NCBI GenBank assembly: GCA_018105865.1
Contig: CM030859.1
Coordinates: 5,446,343-5,510,342 of the forward strand
Origin: Metaphire vulgaris
Lineage: Eukaryota > Annelida > Clitellata > Crassiclitellata > Megascolecidae
DNA length: 64,000 nt
Direction of reading: 5' to 3'
Position numbers and translations under genes: made by a program. Numbering within the stretch: the first letter of the stretch is position 1; every line of letters starts with the position of its first letter. Positions 44,841-59,400 of the stretch are shown in pieces. The notes below the pieces were generated by a model, which saw nothing but the letters and a program-made list of their open reading frames with translations, was not told the DNA's origin and did no database searches.

Positions 44841-47800
44841 ACAAAATGCATTAGGCCTGCTGGCAAACGTTAATTGAAAAGGATCTTCTGTGTTTTGAAT
44901 AAATGGCAAAACAAAAGCTCGTGATTCAATTCGAATGAAAAATGTGGCAAATTTATTAGGCAGAATTTTTCATGTGTTTGCCAAAGAGCCTAAGACTAGT
45001 GAAGTTGGTTGAAATATTTCAATTTGAAATATTTCACGTGGTTGTGAAATTTTTGAAATATTTCAAGGGCATGCAATTTGAAATATTTCAAGATTTTTTT
45101 TCTCGGTGCCACATCTATGTTTTTTGTCAATGATATATGTTTTTTCAAGAAGTAAGAGTGGTAGCACTGACTTATTATCTGCTTATTTTATAAACCTTTG
45201 ATTATAAAGAGCGGGATTTCTTTGTAACTAAAAGTTGTAAAAGACTAAACCCACAGAGGGTGTCAATAATATAATGCTTAAATTCCAACTTAATATTTTA
45301 TAAATAAAAGAAATACTCATTTAAATTTTGAACAGATTGCTTAATTAGCAATAGTTATTATAGTTTTGCTGACATATCATAAGAAGACTAAAGGAAACTT
45401 TCGCCGCAGTGTCACCACCACGTGACAGTGTGGTAAGGGGTCATCCATAAATGACGTCACGCACTAAGAGGGGACTCTAACATTTGTGATGTTGTGTGAC
45501 GACGGGGGGAGGTTCCAGAAATGTCACATAATCTAAATATTTTTATTAATACCGCAATGCTGTGTTACCGCAAAATTGAACGTATTTTCCACTTATAATT
45601 ATTATACACTTCATTTTTTAAAGAATTTGAATTTTTTCTGAATATTGTTTCAACTATAATAATTATAATGACTATTTTAAAATAAAACGTTATTTTTGAC
45701 ATTGGAAAGACGACACGAGAGGGGTCAACGCGTTCTGACGTCATATTTGAGGGGTCTAACTTTTTGTGACGAGGGGTCAAAAAACTGCCAAAATCACGTG
45801 CCAAAACTCATTTATGGATGGCCCCTAATCGTAATGCAGTGGTTTCCAAACTTTTTCTATCTGCAGCTTCCTTGCCAAGTCCAGATTTTCCAAAGAAGCC
45901 ATTACATCTGAGCACACTTCAGAACCTCTTCTTCCGTCAACAAGTGGTTCATACAACATGGTCACGCTGTCATCAGAGACAGAGAGCATTAAAACATCTC
46001 ATTCTTTGCCATCAAACCATGAATCTGTTGATTCCATTCATTCTAGTCAGTCTTTTTCATTGTCCTCATATGCAGAATTTCCGCAGGATGACATTGATTC
46101 AGATGATTCCTTTGAAATGCGCTCTGTTTCTGATAATGACAGTGACAAGTTGACAACTGACTTGAACTGAGTCAAGTAGGCCTACTTAAATTACTGTAGG
46201 TTGTATTACTGTACTGAAGTCTGAATCTATTGATACTACCGAGTACTGAGTTTATAAAGTAAATTAGTAACTTGAATATCTCAAATCTCTCAACAGCTAA
46301 AAGCACAAATCAGAACACTAGAACAGTTTCGTAGTAACTTTACATGGCATTAACATGCTACCCACTGATAAGTCTAGAAGGTAGTCTAGGTAGATACTTA
46401 AAAGCAGCAGAAATGAATTGGTTTTTTATTTATTTCAAAAGTTTCATAAATTTCTGAAATATTTCAATAAATTTCATTGAAAATTTCACGCGACAAAAAT
46501 TTCATGAAATTAAACATCACTACCTAAGACTAAAGGAGAGAAATAGATATTGAAATTGCTTGAAAATTATTTCTTTTAAAATTTTTCCAAGAACATGCTA
46601 CCTTTGTTACGTGTCTTAAAAATCCTATGAGTATGGCAAAATCGCTTAACCTCGAGGTGTAATCTTTAATGTTTCCGAGATTCCCTATTGTTAGAGGAGT
46701 TTCAGAGCGAAATGGTTGGAATACGCTTTCTTGCATTATTGCAAAATAAAATTAATTTTTAAAAGTACTATAGAACTGCAGTTCTCAACCTTATAATGGT
46801 GAAGGACCCATAGATTCCTTAAGTAAAGGACTGTCTGCTGGCGCTCTCGGGTCCGCGAACTTGGGTCCATTGAATTTTTAACACCACAGCTTCTATTACA
46901 TGCCATAATTTAAGTTCAGGTACAGGTACAGCTGTAAAATTTGACAGTCTAACTCAAAATTGAATTTCCTACAAATATCAAGCAACCGGAAGTTGATGAC
47001 GTCATTATTTACTTTAATTAGCAAATTAACAAACTAATTTGTGTCCATTGCATTGCTAATACAATAGCATCTATTACATGCTGCAACTGGAGTTTGCACA
47101 ATGATACAGCTATGACAGCCATGAAACCACACTCAAGTCACACTCAGAAATGAACTATCTATGCATTTCAAGTAACCGGAAGTTGATGACGTCATTACTT
47201 ATTTAACCTTTTAAAGGGGAATTAAATTTTTTAAGTCATCCGCCACGGAGGAATTAATTTTTGGAAAAGGCGTTCGCATGAAAATGTGAACATATACATT
47301 ATAAACTTACTATATTTCAGGCTATATAGAAGCTAGAAAGATGCGGTTTGCACCATTGTTAAGCATTTTTATTGCTCTTTCTATCCATCCATACCACAAG
47401 AAAAAAGTTGGAGTAGGGACCACTCTACACCCTAAAATCTGACCCCTCCCCAACATTTTGTTCAAATTTTGATCAAAGGTCAATAGCAAAACGTCTTCAG
47501 CGGTAAACCCCCAAATGTGAGCCATAGAGTTCTAGAGGAGTGTAATTGGAACAGAATAGTGCAAAAATTTTGAAGATCGGACCATATTTGGGGTAATTAT
47601 GAAGTTTCATACCCAAGTACCAATTGCTTGCTGAAATGACAATTACGCGAACGGATTTTCAATGTGAAAAACCGAACAACTCGGTATATTTCGGGCTATA
47701 TAGAAGCTAGAAAGATGCGGTTTGCACCATTGTTGAGCATTTTTATTGGTCTTTCGAACCATCCATGCCCAAAAAATTTTTGGGGGGTAGGGTCCACTCT

Positions 47801-50413
47801 ACACCCCAAAATCGGACCATGTCCAACAAAAAAATTTCAAAGCTCAGTTTTAAAAAAATTTTCACATTGACCCCCCAACTGTGAGCAAGAGTTTTAGAGG
47901 AGTGTAATTGGAACAGAATAGTGCAAAAATTTTGAAGATTGGACCATATTTGACGTAGTTATGATTTTTCTAGCCTCCGGCTGAAGATTTCTCCTATACA
48001 TTTCCCAGCCTTGGTCAGTCTACAGTCAATATCCCTTGCATATATATAGTCAGCATTATCGAAAACGGTGCTGCCATCTATCGAATGGATGGTAACTAAA
48101 TCGATTCCCGCATTGGATTGACGTAAAAATGTTATGTCCTGGGTACACACTCGCTTATCTAGCGCGCCGTTTATAAACGGCGAACGCCGTTTGGCTATGA
48201 TTTTCCGCCGCCGTTTATAAACGGCGAACCCCTGGAAGAGGTTAATTAACAAATTAACTAATTAATGTGTATCCATTGAGTTGCAAGGGCTCTAGATCAA
48301 CTAACGACAATGGACAAGATCTGAAAAAGCAAAGCAATAAGCACGAAAAAAAAAAAAATACTCGAAACCTGTATCTTCAGCAGCTTTTTATATGGATGCG
48401 AAACATGGACCATCACCAAAGACTTGGAAAGAAAAATTCTAGCCTTTGAAATAAAATGTTATAGAAAAATACTAAGAATCAGATGAGTCGAAAAAATCAC
48501 AAATGAAGAACTATACAGGAGAAATCAGCCCAAACAAACCATGCTGGAAAGAGTAAAACAAAGGAAACTCCATCTTTTTGGACACATATGCAGAATGAAA
48601 GAGGACAGAAAGATCAATGCTCTAATGTTTTGAATAACATTGGGTGCCAATAAGATCTGCCAAAGACGAAAATTGAGTTATTTTGGTCATGTACAAAGAA
48701 ACAACAAAGATAGCCTACAGCAAACAATGCAACAAGGTATCATGCCAGGAAAAAGAAAAAGAGGTCGGCCGAACAGAAGATGGGTGGACGACATAGAAGA
48801 ATGGACTGGAATGGCTATAACAACAGCAATAAAAGCATCTAAAGAAAGAACTACCTGGAAATGCCTGATTCATGACGTCACCTCATCTTCAACTAATGAA
48901 GGAAAGAGGAAATGATGATGATGATGATGATGCCAATAAGAGTGGGAGACCACACAAGGAATGGTGTGATGATATTGAAGAATGGTGTGGAAGCAGTTTA
49001 CAGGATCTTAGCCACAGAGCAATGAACAGGAAAGAATGGCAGAAAACTGTGGAGATGGAATTATACACCAATGGGCGATGAACCTGCGGTTAATGATGAT
49101 GATGATTGAATTGCTAATGCAATAGCATCTATTACACATTGCAACTGGAGTTTGCAGCTATGAAACTTGGTAAACACACTCAGAAATTAACTCTATCCAT
49201 CCCAGGTAACCGGGTAACCCAGGTAACCATCCCAGGTAACGTTGATGACGTCATTACTTATTTAATTAACAAATTAACTAGTTAACTTGTATCCATGGAG
49301 TTGCTAATGCAATAGCATCTATTACACGTTTGCAAATTGGAGTTTGTAGCTATGAAACTTGGTAAACACACTCAGAAATGAACTCTCTATCCATCCCAGG
49401 CTATCCATCCCAGGTTTCTAGTTAGCCAAATTTTAGCCACTATGTCTCCAACCGACACTTTCGGCTTAGCTGAATATTTCATTAGCTGAAATTTTCTGTT
49501 GAAAAATCCGGCTAAAGGGTCTACTTGATTGCTCAGTGAGGGAGGTGGTTACATGAACCTGAGCAATGATGCTGTCCTTCATGCACAAGTAGCTACAGAC
49601 TGCAAACTTCTACCAGCAATTCAATAAAGCAGGTCAAGTTTGGCTGGTTTGCTTGACTTTTGTTATGATTGTAGACTGTAGATTTTCCAATAGGCAGTAT
49701 TATTCAATAAAACGGTATTCAATTAAGTGGTAGACTTATTCAAATAGATGGGTTATTCCTTTAAATGGTATGCAAATAAGTGGGATACACTGTAATAGTA
49801 GTGGTGGTGGTGGTGGTGGTGGTAGTAGTAGTAGTAGAAGAACACAATATAATTCATAATGCAATATCACACAAATACCAGTATTGGCATTGCGATCAGC
49901 AATTATCGTCACAGCAAGCGGCATTTCATTGAAGCATACCATCTGAAATGAACATTTGCAAAGGTGAAAATAAAAACACAGCTTAATGTCCTTTAGCCAA
50001 TAAAACAATCAAATAAATAAACATATAAACATATGCTTTGTAGCACTTTTAGCAAATCAGTCAAATATTAACCATAAATTCCAATGAATAGAAGCATGCA
50101 AAATAACAATTACCGTATATGGGCAGGTATAATTTGCACATATTTATATCTGATTTTCAGTGGCGTCGTACACAAAGAGCAAAGATGTGACTAATCTATT
50201 TAATTTTCACCATAATTGCGAGTCAGCAAGTTGTCGACACAAAGAAAACCAGAAGCTGAAAATTGTCATTCGTATATAATGCACTGCTATTCAATCTGTA
50301 AAGCGCTAAGCGAAAATTCACCAACAAAAAAACACTAGACAACTGTTAAAATTGTGCAATAAGAAATAAAACCATTGCTGTCTTTGTCTATTTATTATTT
50401 TTATTACTATTAC

Positions 50414-50463
<50 letters not shown>

Positions 50464-53400
50464 CATCATCATCATCATCATCATATAGAGCCGTGGAAAG
50501 CAATGGTCAAAGTCAAGAGCACTTTTTTACAGGTGACATCAGTCATAATATTATTACTCTATTACATTCCACTGAGAGGCATTACTTAAGATCTTCAACG
50601 AAAGCAAATGGTCAAACCTCTCAAGAGACCACTTTTTTACATCATTCCTTTGGAATAAAAGACACTTTGGCTGCGCAGCGAAGAAGAGTTGTTAAACAAG
50701 GTTCAGCCCTAGGTCCTTTTTATTACGCAGCGGATTGGGCCGGATCGCACGGGTTAGAATGCCTACGCGGATGACGGGAAATGTTTGCCGTCCCTCAGAT
50801 ACGGGCACCTGATCATTCGAGGACTGTCTACAGGAGATCATGTCATGGACCACGACAAATCGCCTCGCGCTTAATCCGGTAAAACAGAATTGCTATGGAT
50901 CAGTACTCCCAGGAATCACCTATTAGATCGTTTGCAAACCATCGGTGATTTAACTCGCTCACGGAGTCGCCTTCTGGGTGTACTCAAGTTATTGACATGC
51001 TACTTTCAGCCGCAAGATGATTTGATTTCAACATCAGCAGCGATTCCGGGCACTAGTGCTATTTGGATTATTGCAATAGCATTCTTCTGGGGCTTCGGAC
51101 TATCAGCTTGGATCGGTGATTGATCTTTACGAGATTCACGTGACTCCATTGCTAAGGAACGGCTACACTGGCTGAAGATTAGCTTACAAACGCTGTATGG
51201 TCACATTGCATCTGCCCGAGTACATTTTGCGCTCATTAGTGACTGCGCAAGCAACTGATCAAACAAGCGACCCGCTTTATGTCCCTCCTCCGTCCAGGAC
51301 GGTGATGCTGGGGAAAATCCGTGACACGCGGCAACCCCTTCTTTGGAACTTCCCGCCTCAGTGACATATCCCGAGGCGTTAGCGACTGCCCTGTACTTTT
51401 TGCGTAAATGAACATCTGTAAATCGCTCTTGATTTTAGCATAAAATAGCGTTTAATAAATAAGAAATATAATAATAATAATAAAATCAGTGAGTCTTTAG
51501 ATTATAAAAAATGTTTGATAAAACAGGCAATTTAAAGCAATCATACTTAATCATTTGCAAACCAGTGTTTAACTGCTAAGGTCAGTCAAGTTATTACATG
51601 TGCCTAATGATTTGATGAAGCTTGCATTTTTGTGCTTGAGAATCCAAGGATGTGATTTTTACATTCCACACAATTTGACAATGCATTCGTTTTGCTTAGT
51701 GGCAGCTGGCAAGTTTTCTAAGACTAAATGTGAGAACTACTATTTGTGTATTTTTGCTAAATAAGCAATATAAAATCGCCAAATAAAATATCCAATAAAA
51801 ATCATCTAATAAAATATAAAACACCAAACTTTTATGTCCTTTATAAGCACAATATGTCATAAGTGAACTCAAGTTTTGAATCATTGAATTTTGCTTTAAA
51901 TTTTAAACTTTCATTATTTAGCTAACGAAAATTTTAGTATTACTCGCTAATAAAATCCTCGCACTGGGGTACAACGGCGTAGAGGCACATCCCCCAGGTG
52001 GCGGATGGGGGAAGTCCTGGGCAGGGAAACATCCTAGGATTGCACCGAATAATACGGAATAAGGTGCCGTGGACCAACTGTACCAGAAGACAACGGCAGG
52101 AATGGTGGATGGATTCAACTTAAGAGTATAAAAGAACAGCATCACTGGCAGAAGATCTTTGCACGCTGTCGGGCAAGCAGAGAGCGCATGTCCACATGTA
52201 TGAGACATTGCGGCCAGCTTGATATATCGAGAAGTCCTGGCCAGTGCTTGGTGAAAACATGGTCATGGAAAGACACAAAACATGAACAAGAAGAAATCAG
52301 ATCAACATGATGGATCGGTCATTGCCCAGATTACCGAGGCCCATGCTGGTTGTTTAGGCACTAGGGCAGCCAGTGAAAAGTCAGCAACTCAGTGCCAAGA
52401 AATACTTGGGAAATCACACAATATTGGAATTGGAACTTGGAACGTAAGAACTTTGAAATATACAGGAGGATTAAATATACTCATACAAGAAATTAACAAG
52501 TATCAGTGGGATATTATCAGAATCTCAGAAACACAATGGAAAGGTAAAGGAGAATTTATAACATCAGTGGAAGAAGCAAAATACTAAATAATAAGCTCAG
52601 GAAGAGAAGACAGCAGTTCACAAGAAGGCATGGCAATCATTATGAAGGAAACAGCATCAAAAGTACTAATTGGTTACCAGGCAGTGTCATCCAGAATAAC
52701 GGCAAGATTTAGGACAAAATTTGGAAGAATGACAATAATACAAGCATATGCTCCTACAAGCAGCAGCTCAGAAGAAACAATATATCACTTCTACAATAAC
52801 TTACAGAGTACAGTAAATGCAGCACCACGGTATGACATGTTGGTCATAATCGGAGACTGGAATGCAAAAGCTGGCAGAGATAATGAAACTTGGGGTGGTA
52901 CAATTGGAAAATATGGAACAGGAGAATCAAATGAAAGAGGATAGTGTCTTTTAGACTTCTTTGCAACCAATAAACTATCAGTCATGAACACTTTCTTTGA
53001 AAAACGGGAAAGCAAATGTTGGACCTGGATATCACTAGACGGAACAACTAAGAATCTGATAGATTACATCAAAATAAACAGAAGATGGAAGTCAGGCATA
53101 CAGGATGTTAGAGCATGCTCAGTCCAAATAGGCTCAGACCACAAGCTTGTTATGGCAAAAATTAAAATGAGACTAAGGAGAGAACAGAAAACAAGTAATA
53201 GGGTAATCTTTGATGTAGCAAAACTAGACAATGAAGAAACAAAGATAAAGCAAAAATAAATAGCACAGCACCAGGTTCCTCTGTTGAAGAGCAGTGGCAA
53301 GGAATAAAAGAACAAAGCTGTTAAAGAAACAGCCATGGAAGTTATTGGAAAAAGGAAAGGAAACTCTTAAAAAGAATGGGCGAGTCAACAAAAAAAAATT

Positions 53401-56400
53401 TAAGCCAACAAAGAACAAAATTACATATTGATGGGAGAGACAAACATCAAGGAACTGGCTGACAAGAGAAATTAAAAGAAAACTGAAAGATGATAGAGAA
53501 ATATGGATATGCAAGAATTGTGAAGAAATACAAAAAAATTTTAATGCCCACAGGACCAGGGATGCTTATAAAGGAATAAAAAGAATAAGTGATGAATTCC
53601 AAATGAAAATTGCTGCCATCAAAAACAAAGAAGGCATTTCACTAACGCAAGTTCAGGAAATACAAAAACGATGGAAAGAACATTTTGAAGAACTGTATAA
53701 CCTAAATATTGCAGCAGATACTACTTCAAGTGCCAAGTATGAATCTTCATAAAACCATGTAAAACATACTGAAAGAAGAGGTGGAACAGGCCATAAAAGA
53801 ACTGAAAAGGAACAAAGCACCAGGAATGAATGGATGGCAGAATTATTGAAAGCAGGTGGAGAAACAATGATAGACCTGCTCCATGGCCTTTTCAATAAAG
53901 TATACAATTATGAAACAGTCCCAGATGATTGGGGAAAAGGAATGATTGTACCCATCTACAGAAGGAATGGTGATAAAGAAGACTGCAATAACTACCGGGG
54001 AATAACACTGTTGAGTACACCAAGTAAAGTCTTTTCCAAGGTACTTCAAAAAAGAATAAGCAAATATGTTGAAGAAACGATGGGCGAAGAGCAGACAGGC
54101 TTCCATCCTTGGTGAAGCACAATTGATCAATTCTTCATCATAAGACAGTTATTGGAAAAAACAATTAAGGCAAACAAGAGCTGTTATATTAACCTCCTTG
54201 GCATTAAATTCTTTGGCACTTTTCCATTCAGAAAGCGTTAAATTGCATTTATTGTGTTGCTTCTGAAGGACATACCCACCTGTCAGACCAGTCATTGGTT
54301 TTGCCTCAGGTCAAAATGCATATATGCACAATCATTGGACACCTGGATGTGTCAATAATAGAGGCACGCCATTCAATAGGGGTCAGAGCATCCACTTGCA
54401 TACCTCGTTTGCTAGAGAACAATGAAGCAAATTACCGCTTTTATGTGGTCATGTAACAGATGTAACAGAAGCAATTAAATGGGTGGTCTCAGCCGCCCCA
54501 AATGCCTGTAGATGCGAACGCATACCGTACGTCCATAACCCTTTCAGCATCAAATTCCTTGGACGAATAGCATAAGCTCTTACCAGTAAGGAGGTTAATT
54601 TCATCGAATACAAACAGGCTTTTGACTCGGTGTGGCAGGAAGGGTTGTGGCAAGCAATGGGACATGCTGGCATTGAAGAAAAACTCATCTGTTTAATACA
54701 GGCAATATATCAGAAGTCAGAAACTGCAGTGAAGTTAGATACTGAAATGTCAGAATGCTTTAGGACAAATGTAGGACTGAGACAAGGATGCATGATGTCT
54801 CCAACACTTTTCATTATCATTCTGGATGCAATTTTTAAAATAGCAATTGGAGAACTGGACATAGGCATAAAGTGTTGTAGAGAAAAATTAAATAATCTAA
54901 AGTTTGCAGACGATGTCAGCCTGATCACAGACAAATCAGATCTTCAAACACTGACCAATGAAGTTAATCTAACAGGCAAAAGATTAGGACTTACTATCAA
55001 TCCAAAGAAAACAAAAACCATGGTAGTCAGCAGAAAGGTAAAAGCTCAAATCAAAATAGCATTAGATAACACGACAATAAAACAAGTCGAAAGTTTCACC
55101 TATGTTGGAGGAGAAATTGTCAGTAATGGAAGTCATCAAGAGGACATCAAGCAAAAAATTGCCAAAGGACTGCAAACGATGGGGAGTTTACAAAAAATCT
55201 GAAGCAGCAAGGGCATAAACATAAGCACAAAAGTCACAATATACAACATCATAGTAGTCCCGCAAATTATATATGGAGCAGAAACATGGAGCATGAAAGA
55301 AACAGATAAACAGTGGCTACTAGTGGCCGAAATGACATGCTTACAGAGAATCCTTGGAGTAACTCGGCTGCAAAAGATAAGAAATTACGACATTAGACAA
55401 CCAAGGATACAATACAATAAAGGATACAATTATCGACAAAATTAGAAGAAAAAGACTCAACTGGTATGGACATGTCAACAGAATTCATGAAAGGAGAATA
55501 CCATACAAGGCACTCTACATTCAAATAGAAGGAAATAAAGGAAGAGGAAGATCCAGGAAAAGTGGATGGACAACATCAGAGAAGATATGAACATGAAAGG
55601 AATTTCAATGATAGAAGGAAGACGATCAACAGAGGATAGAACTTCTTGGAAACATTTTGTATCTAGCTATTGCCGCCATAGTTGGCAGAGAGCAAAAATT
55701 ATGATAATGATGACTTGCTAATAATTACTTGATACATTTTGGATCATATTGGCATGGTTTCATTTGGTTGAAATATATTTTTGGTTTTATAATCAGATTT
55801 TAGAAGTTACTCTGTTTTCTGTCACTCCATTACCATTTCAGACAATAATTCAATAGTTACTGCAGGCTGTTGCTCTTTCTAGAATATTAATTACTGGTCA
55901 TTAATTTGTTCCATACTAAGGTCGGCTGGCACTATTCATCTTGTGCTAAGCTCATGTTACTGCATGACCTGCAGTGCAACTGGACTTTCTATTGTCTCTA
56001 CATCTTTTCAAATGAAATGGCCTGCTGTACCAAGGCTACATTATGAAATTAAGACAGCTTTAAGGACAATTTTTGTCCAGCAATAAAATCCTTAGCACAA
56101 TCAAATCTAGAGTTAAATCATACCTCTTTCTGCTTCTTTCTTTAGTTTTCCTTGCTGCTTCCCCAATGAGCACTCCCACTGTAACTGATCTTAGGAATTG
56201 ACCTTGCCCGGCTGACCACTAGACTTTGGCTATAGCTATTTAAACTGTAGATTAAGCGCCTAGGCCTTAGGGATAAGCAGCTACCTGCTTTCGAAGGTGC
56301 TATATAAATTAATGAGAGCTTACTTACTTAGAACCAAGTTATTAAGAGGTTACTAGTAACTTCAAGTTGGGGCTGCAATTTATACTTTGCAGCAAAATAT

Positions 56401-59400
56401 ATTGAATTTACACCAACATTGGCAAGTTTTAGTACCTGAGACCTATAAAAAGTGGCGACTTATATCCGCCCATATACGGTACATGAATCTCTGCAACTCA
56501 CACCAGTAATAGCATGTAAAAATTAATAATTATTAGTAGCCAGAATGAACCAATGCTAGTACTGAAGGGCTCGCAAGATAATCGTTCAACCTGATGAGTG
56601 GTAAAAAATACAGTCACATTCTGCGTCTGTCCCAGACCAAGTTTGCTAGCTTGTTCAAATGTCAAAGCAGCACTTGATAAGACTCGAGGTTTGCCAGCAT
56701 CTACAGGAAGCTTTTCATCTTTTACTATTTAGCAACAACAACAACAAACAAAGGTGAGCTCAAATACATTATAAAATTTATCATTTTCTAAAAAGCAAAA
56801 TCAAAATCTGGTCTGTCTGGTGCATGCACATGCACAGTATGGCTTACTCACGAGAGGAGTCTCTTCGCCGCATAGATATTGCCTCCTCTGCCATGAATCT
56901 ACTTGACAGAATCTGGAGGCAACATAATTTAAGCCTTACAACCAAACTCCGGATGTACACCTCTCCGGTTGTCCCAGTTCTTCTCTATGGCAGCAAGACC
57001 TGGGCTATGACCAGTTGAGACTGGCAGAAAATTGAGGCATTCCACACAAAGGCCCTGCGTCAGATCTTGAATGTTAGATGGTTTGACTTTGTATGCAATG
57101 ACGAGATTTATTCACGATCTGGCCAGGAGACCATGCATTCACAAATCCGTCGTCAGCATCTTGGTCTCTTTGGAAATGTAGCATGACTCCTGATTGAACT
57201 ACCTGTCTCTGCCGCACTCCACCTAGCTGCATGCATCCGAGATGGTGTCACAGATGCCCTTGATTGGCATCGACCTCGAGGAAGACCACCGACCACCTGG
57301 CTTCATCAAATATGTGATGACTGTGGACTAACAGCCACCAAAGCACTGCAGTGTGCTCAGGACAGAGCTTTATAGAGTGCAATCGCAACAGCCACTCCGA
57401 CTAAGCATGACTGATGATGATTATGATGATGTGTCTGGTATGTTAGTGGTGCACTTAGGTTGGCCCTTTGCATAAAGCCAGCTTGTGCTGATAGCAGATT
57501 ACAATTTTTTATATTATTTTGTTATGTCTATACAAATTCCATCATCTTATTCAAAAGCAAAGACAGTGATTATTCCCTTCATCTTCATCCTTCGGGCGCT
57601 GGATGCAGGCGATGTGGCAGTTTTGGTGTTATTGGATCTTACTGCTGCTTTCGATACAGTGGATCACGAGCTGCTATTACAGAAGATGGAAGTAACATAC
57701 GGAGTGAGTGGCTCAGTGCTTCAATGGTTCTCTCCTACCTGGAGGATTGAATACAGTACGTACGCTGCGCCAAATCCACCACATCGCCAACTCGTGTAGC
57801 TCATGGGGTTCCTCAGGGATCCATTCTGGGACCCATCCTTTTTGTGCTCTACATTGCCGACTTGGTAAGCATAACCCAGCGGTTTGGACTACATGCCCAC
57901 CTCTACGCAGACGACACTCAGGTCTACGGGAGCAGCTCACCCGTGGCCACTCAACTACTCTCGTAGCGTGTCACTCTGTGTTTAGCCGAGATGACAAGAT
58001 GGCTGAAGTCAAATCGGTTACAGCTCAATGCTGCCAAGACTGAAGTCCTCTGGATGGCTACCGAAAGGAAGCAATATCTACTACCATCGACCTGTATCCG
58101 TATAGATGAACTCGATGTGCAGCCAGTGTCCTTGGTGAGGAACCTCGGAATCTACCTCGATCTCATGGTTTCGATGAAGACACATGTGGCCAAAACCGTT
58201 GCAGGGTGCTTCAATGCCTTAAGACTGATCAGAAGCATTTGCCGATCAGTGTCTACTACTGTCCTCAAATCGCTGGTCTCCTCACTGGTGCAAACTAAGC
58301 TCAATTATGGTAATGCAACGCTTGCAGGGATACACAACTACCTACTTAACCGTCTTCAGTCGGTTATGAACACTGCTGCACGAATGATCTACAAGGCCAA
58401 ACTCGGAGATCATATAACACCACTGCTCCGTGACTTACATTGGCTGTCTGTGCTGGAACGTATTAATTACAAGCTTGTGACGCTGGTGTTCTGCTGCCTG
58501 AATGGTGCAGGTCCTGCGTATCTGACAACCGAACTGAAACATGTTGCCGACCTGGAAGGTCGGAAACGCCTGAGATCCGCCATGTCTGCCTTACTGGCTG
58601 TTCCGAGGACGCGTCTCCGCACCATAGGAGACCGCGCATTTCATGTGGCTGCTGCTAGGGCCTGGAACGGTCTACCTCCATTCGCTCAACTTTCCTCTTC
58701 GCTTAACATTTTCAAAAAGAGGCTAAAACTTGGTTGTTTCGCACTAGTTATGAACTTTAACACTGTAATGTGTTCACGCAGCCCACCTGTGGACAAGTCA
58801 CCACAATAATCTGAACGTTACTTACTTACTTCAAACCAGACCATGTTTTGGGTTTACAATGTTTCTCTGGTCTCCTACCCTTAAGCCCCTCATCATCATC
58901 ATCATCATCATCACCACCAACAACAACAACTCCAAGTCTTCTCAGGAGCCATCGAGATCAGCAGCTTGTCAGAAATCCTTTTCCAGCTTTTACAGTCTTG
59001 TGCCACATGAATCATGTCCCCAAGACTTAATCCTGTCCATTCCCTAACCCTAATGGCAATCCATTTTCCTCTGGGCCTTCCTTGAGGGTGTGTTCCCTCC
59101 ATTACAATGTTCAGAATTCTTTTCTCCTCCATGCGACTGATGTGGCCAAACATCCGAAGTTTTCTGTTTGATTATGGTGATCACATCACCAATCAATCCT
59201 CAAATCTATATTTCACTTCCTTATTAGTGACTCTCTGTCCCCACCACATCCTTAGAAGCCATTGGTAACATCGCATTTCAAAAAGCCAGGAGTTGCAAAC
59301 AGCTATCCTTCTTCAGTATCAAACTGTCCGTGTCTCCCCTCCATAAAGAGGCACTGAATAGATACACTTATACTAATCATACTCATACACTTATTTTACG

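Larger units (their letters stand above)
46985..49400 (+). repeat. 189-bp tandem repeat, interrupted by insertions
   Basis: Monomer landmarks recur: 'gttgatgacgtcatta' at about 46994, 47182 and 49241; 'ttgctaatgcaatagcatctattaca' at about 47052, 49111 and 49301. Local spacing is 188-190 bp. A TTAA element (47207-48241) and LINE DNA (48290-49100) have been inserted between monomers. Each unit has a perfect TGACGTCA (CRE-like) palindrome. Confidence 0.85.

Noticed and set aside
45958..46170. Acidic Ser/Asp-rich frame as a host gene
   Set aside because: It lies entirely inside the hAT element at 44997-46522, is short, and matches nothing I recognise.
46985..49400. CRISPR-like array
   Set aside because: The repeats are long (about 189 bp), tandem without unique spacers, and in a eukaryotic context.
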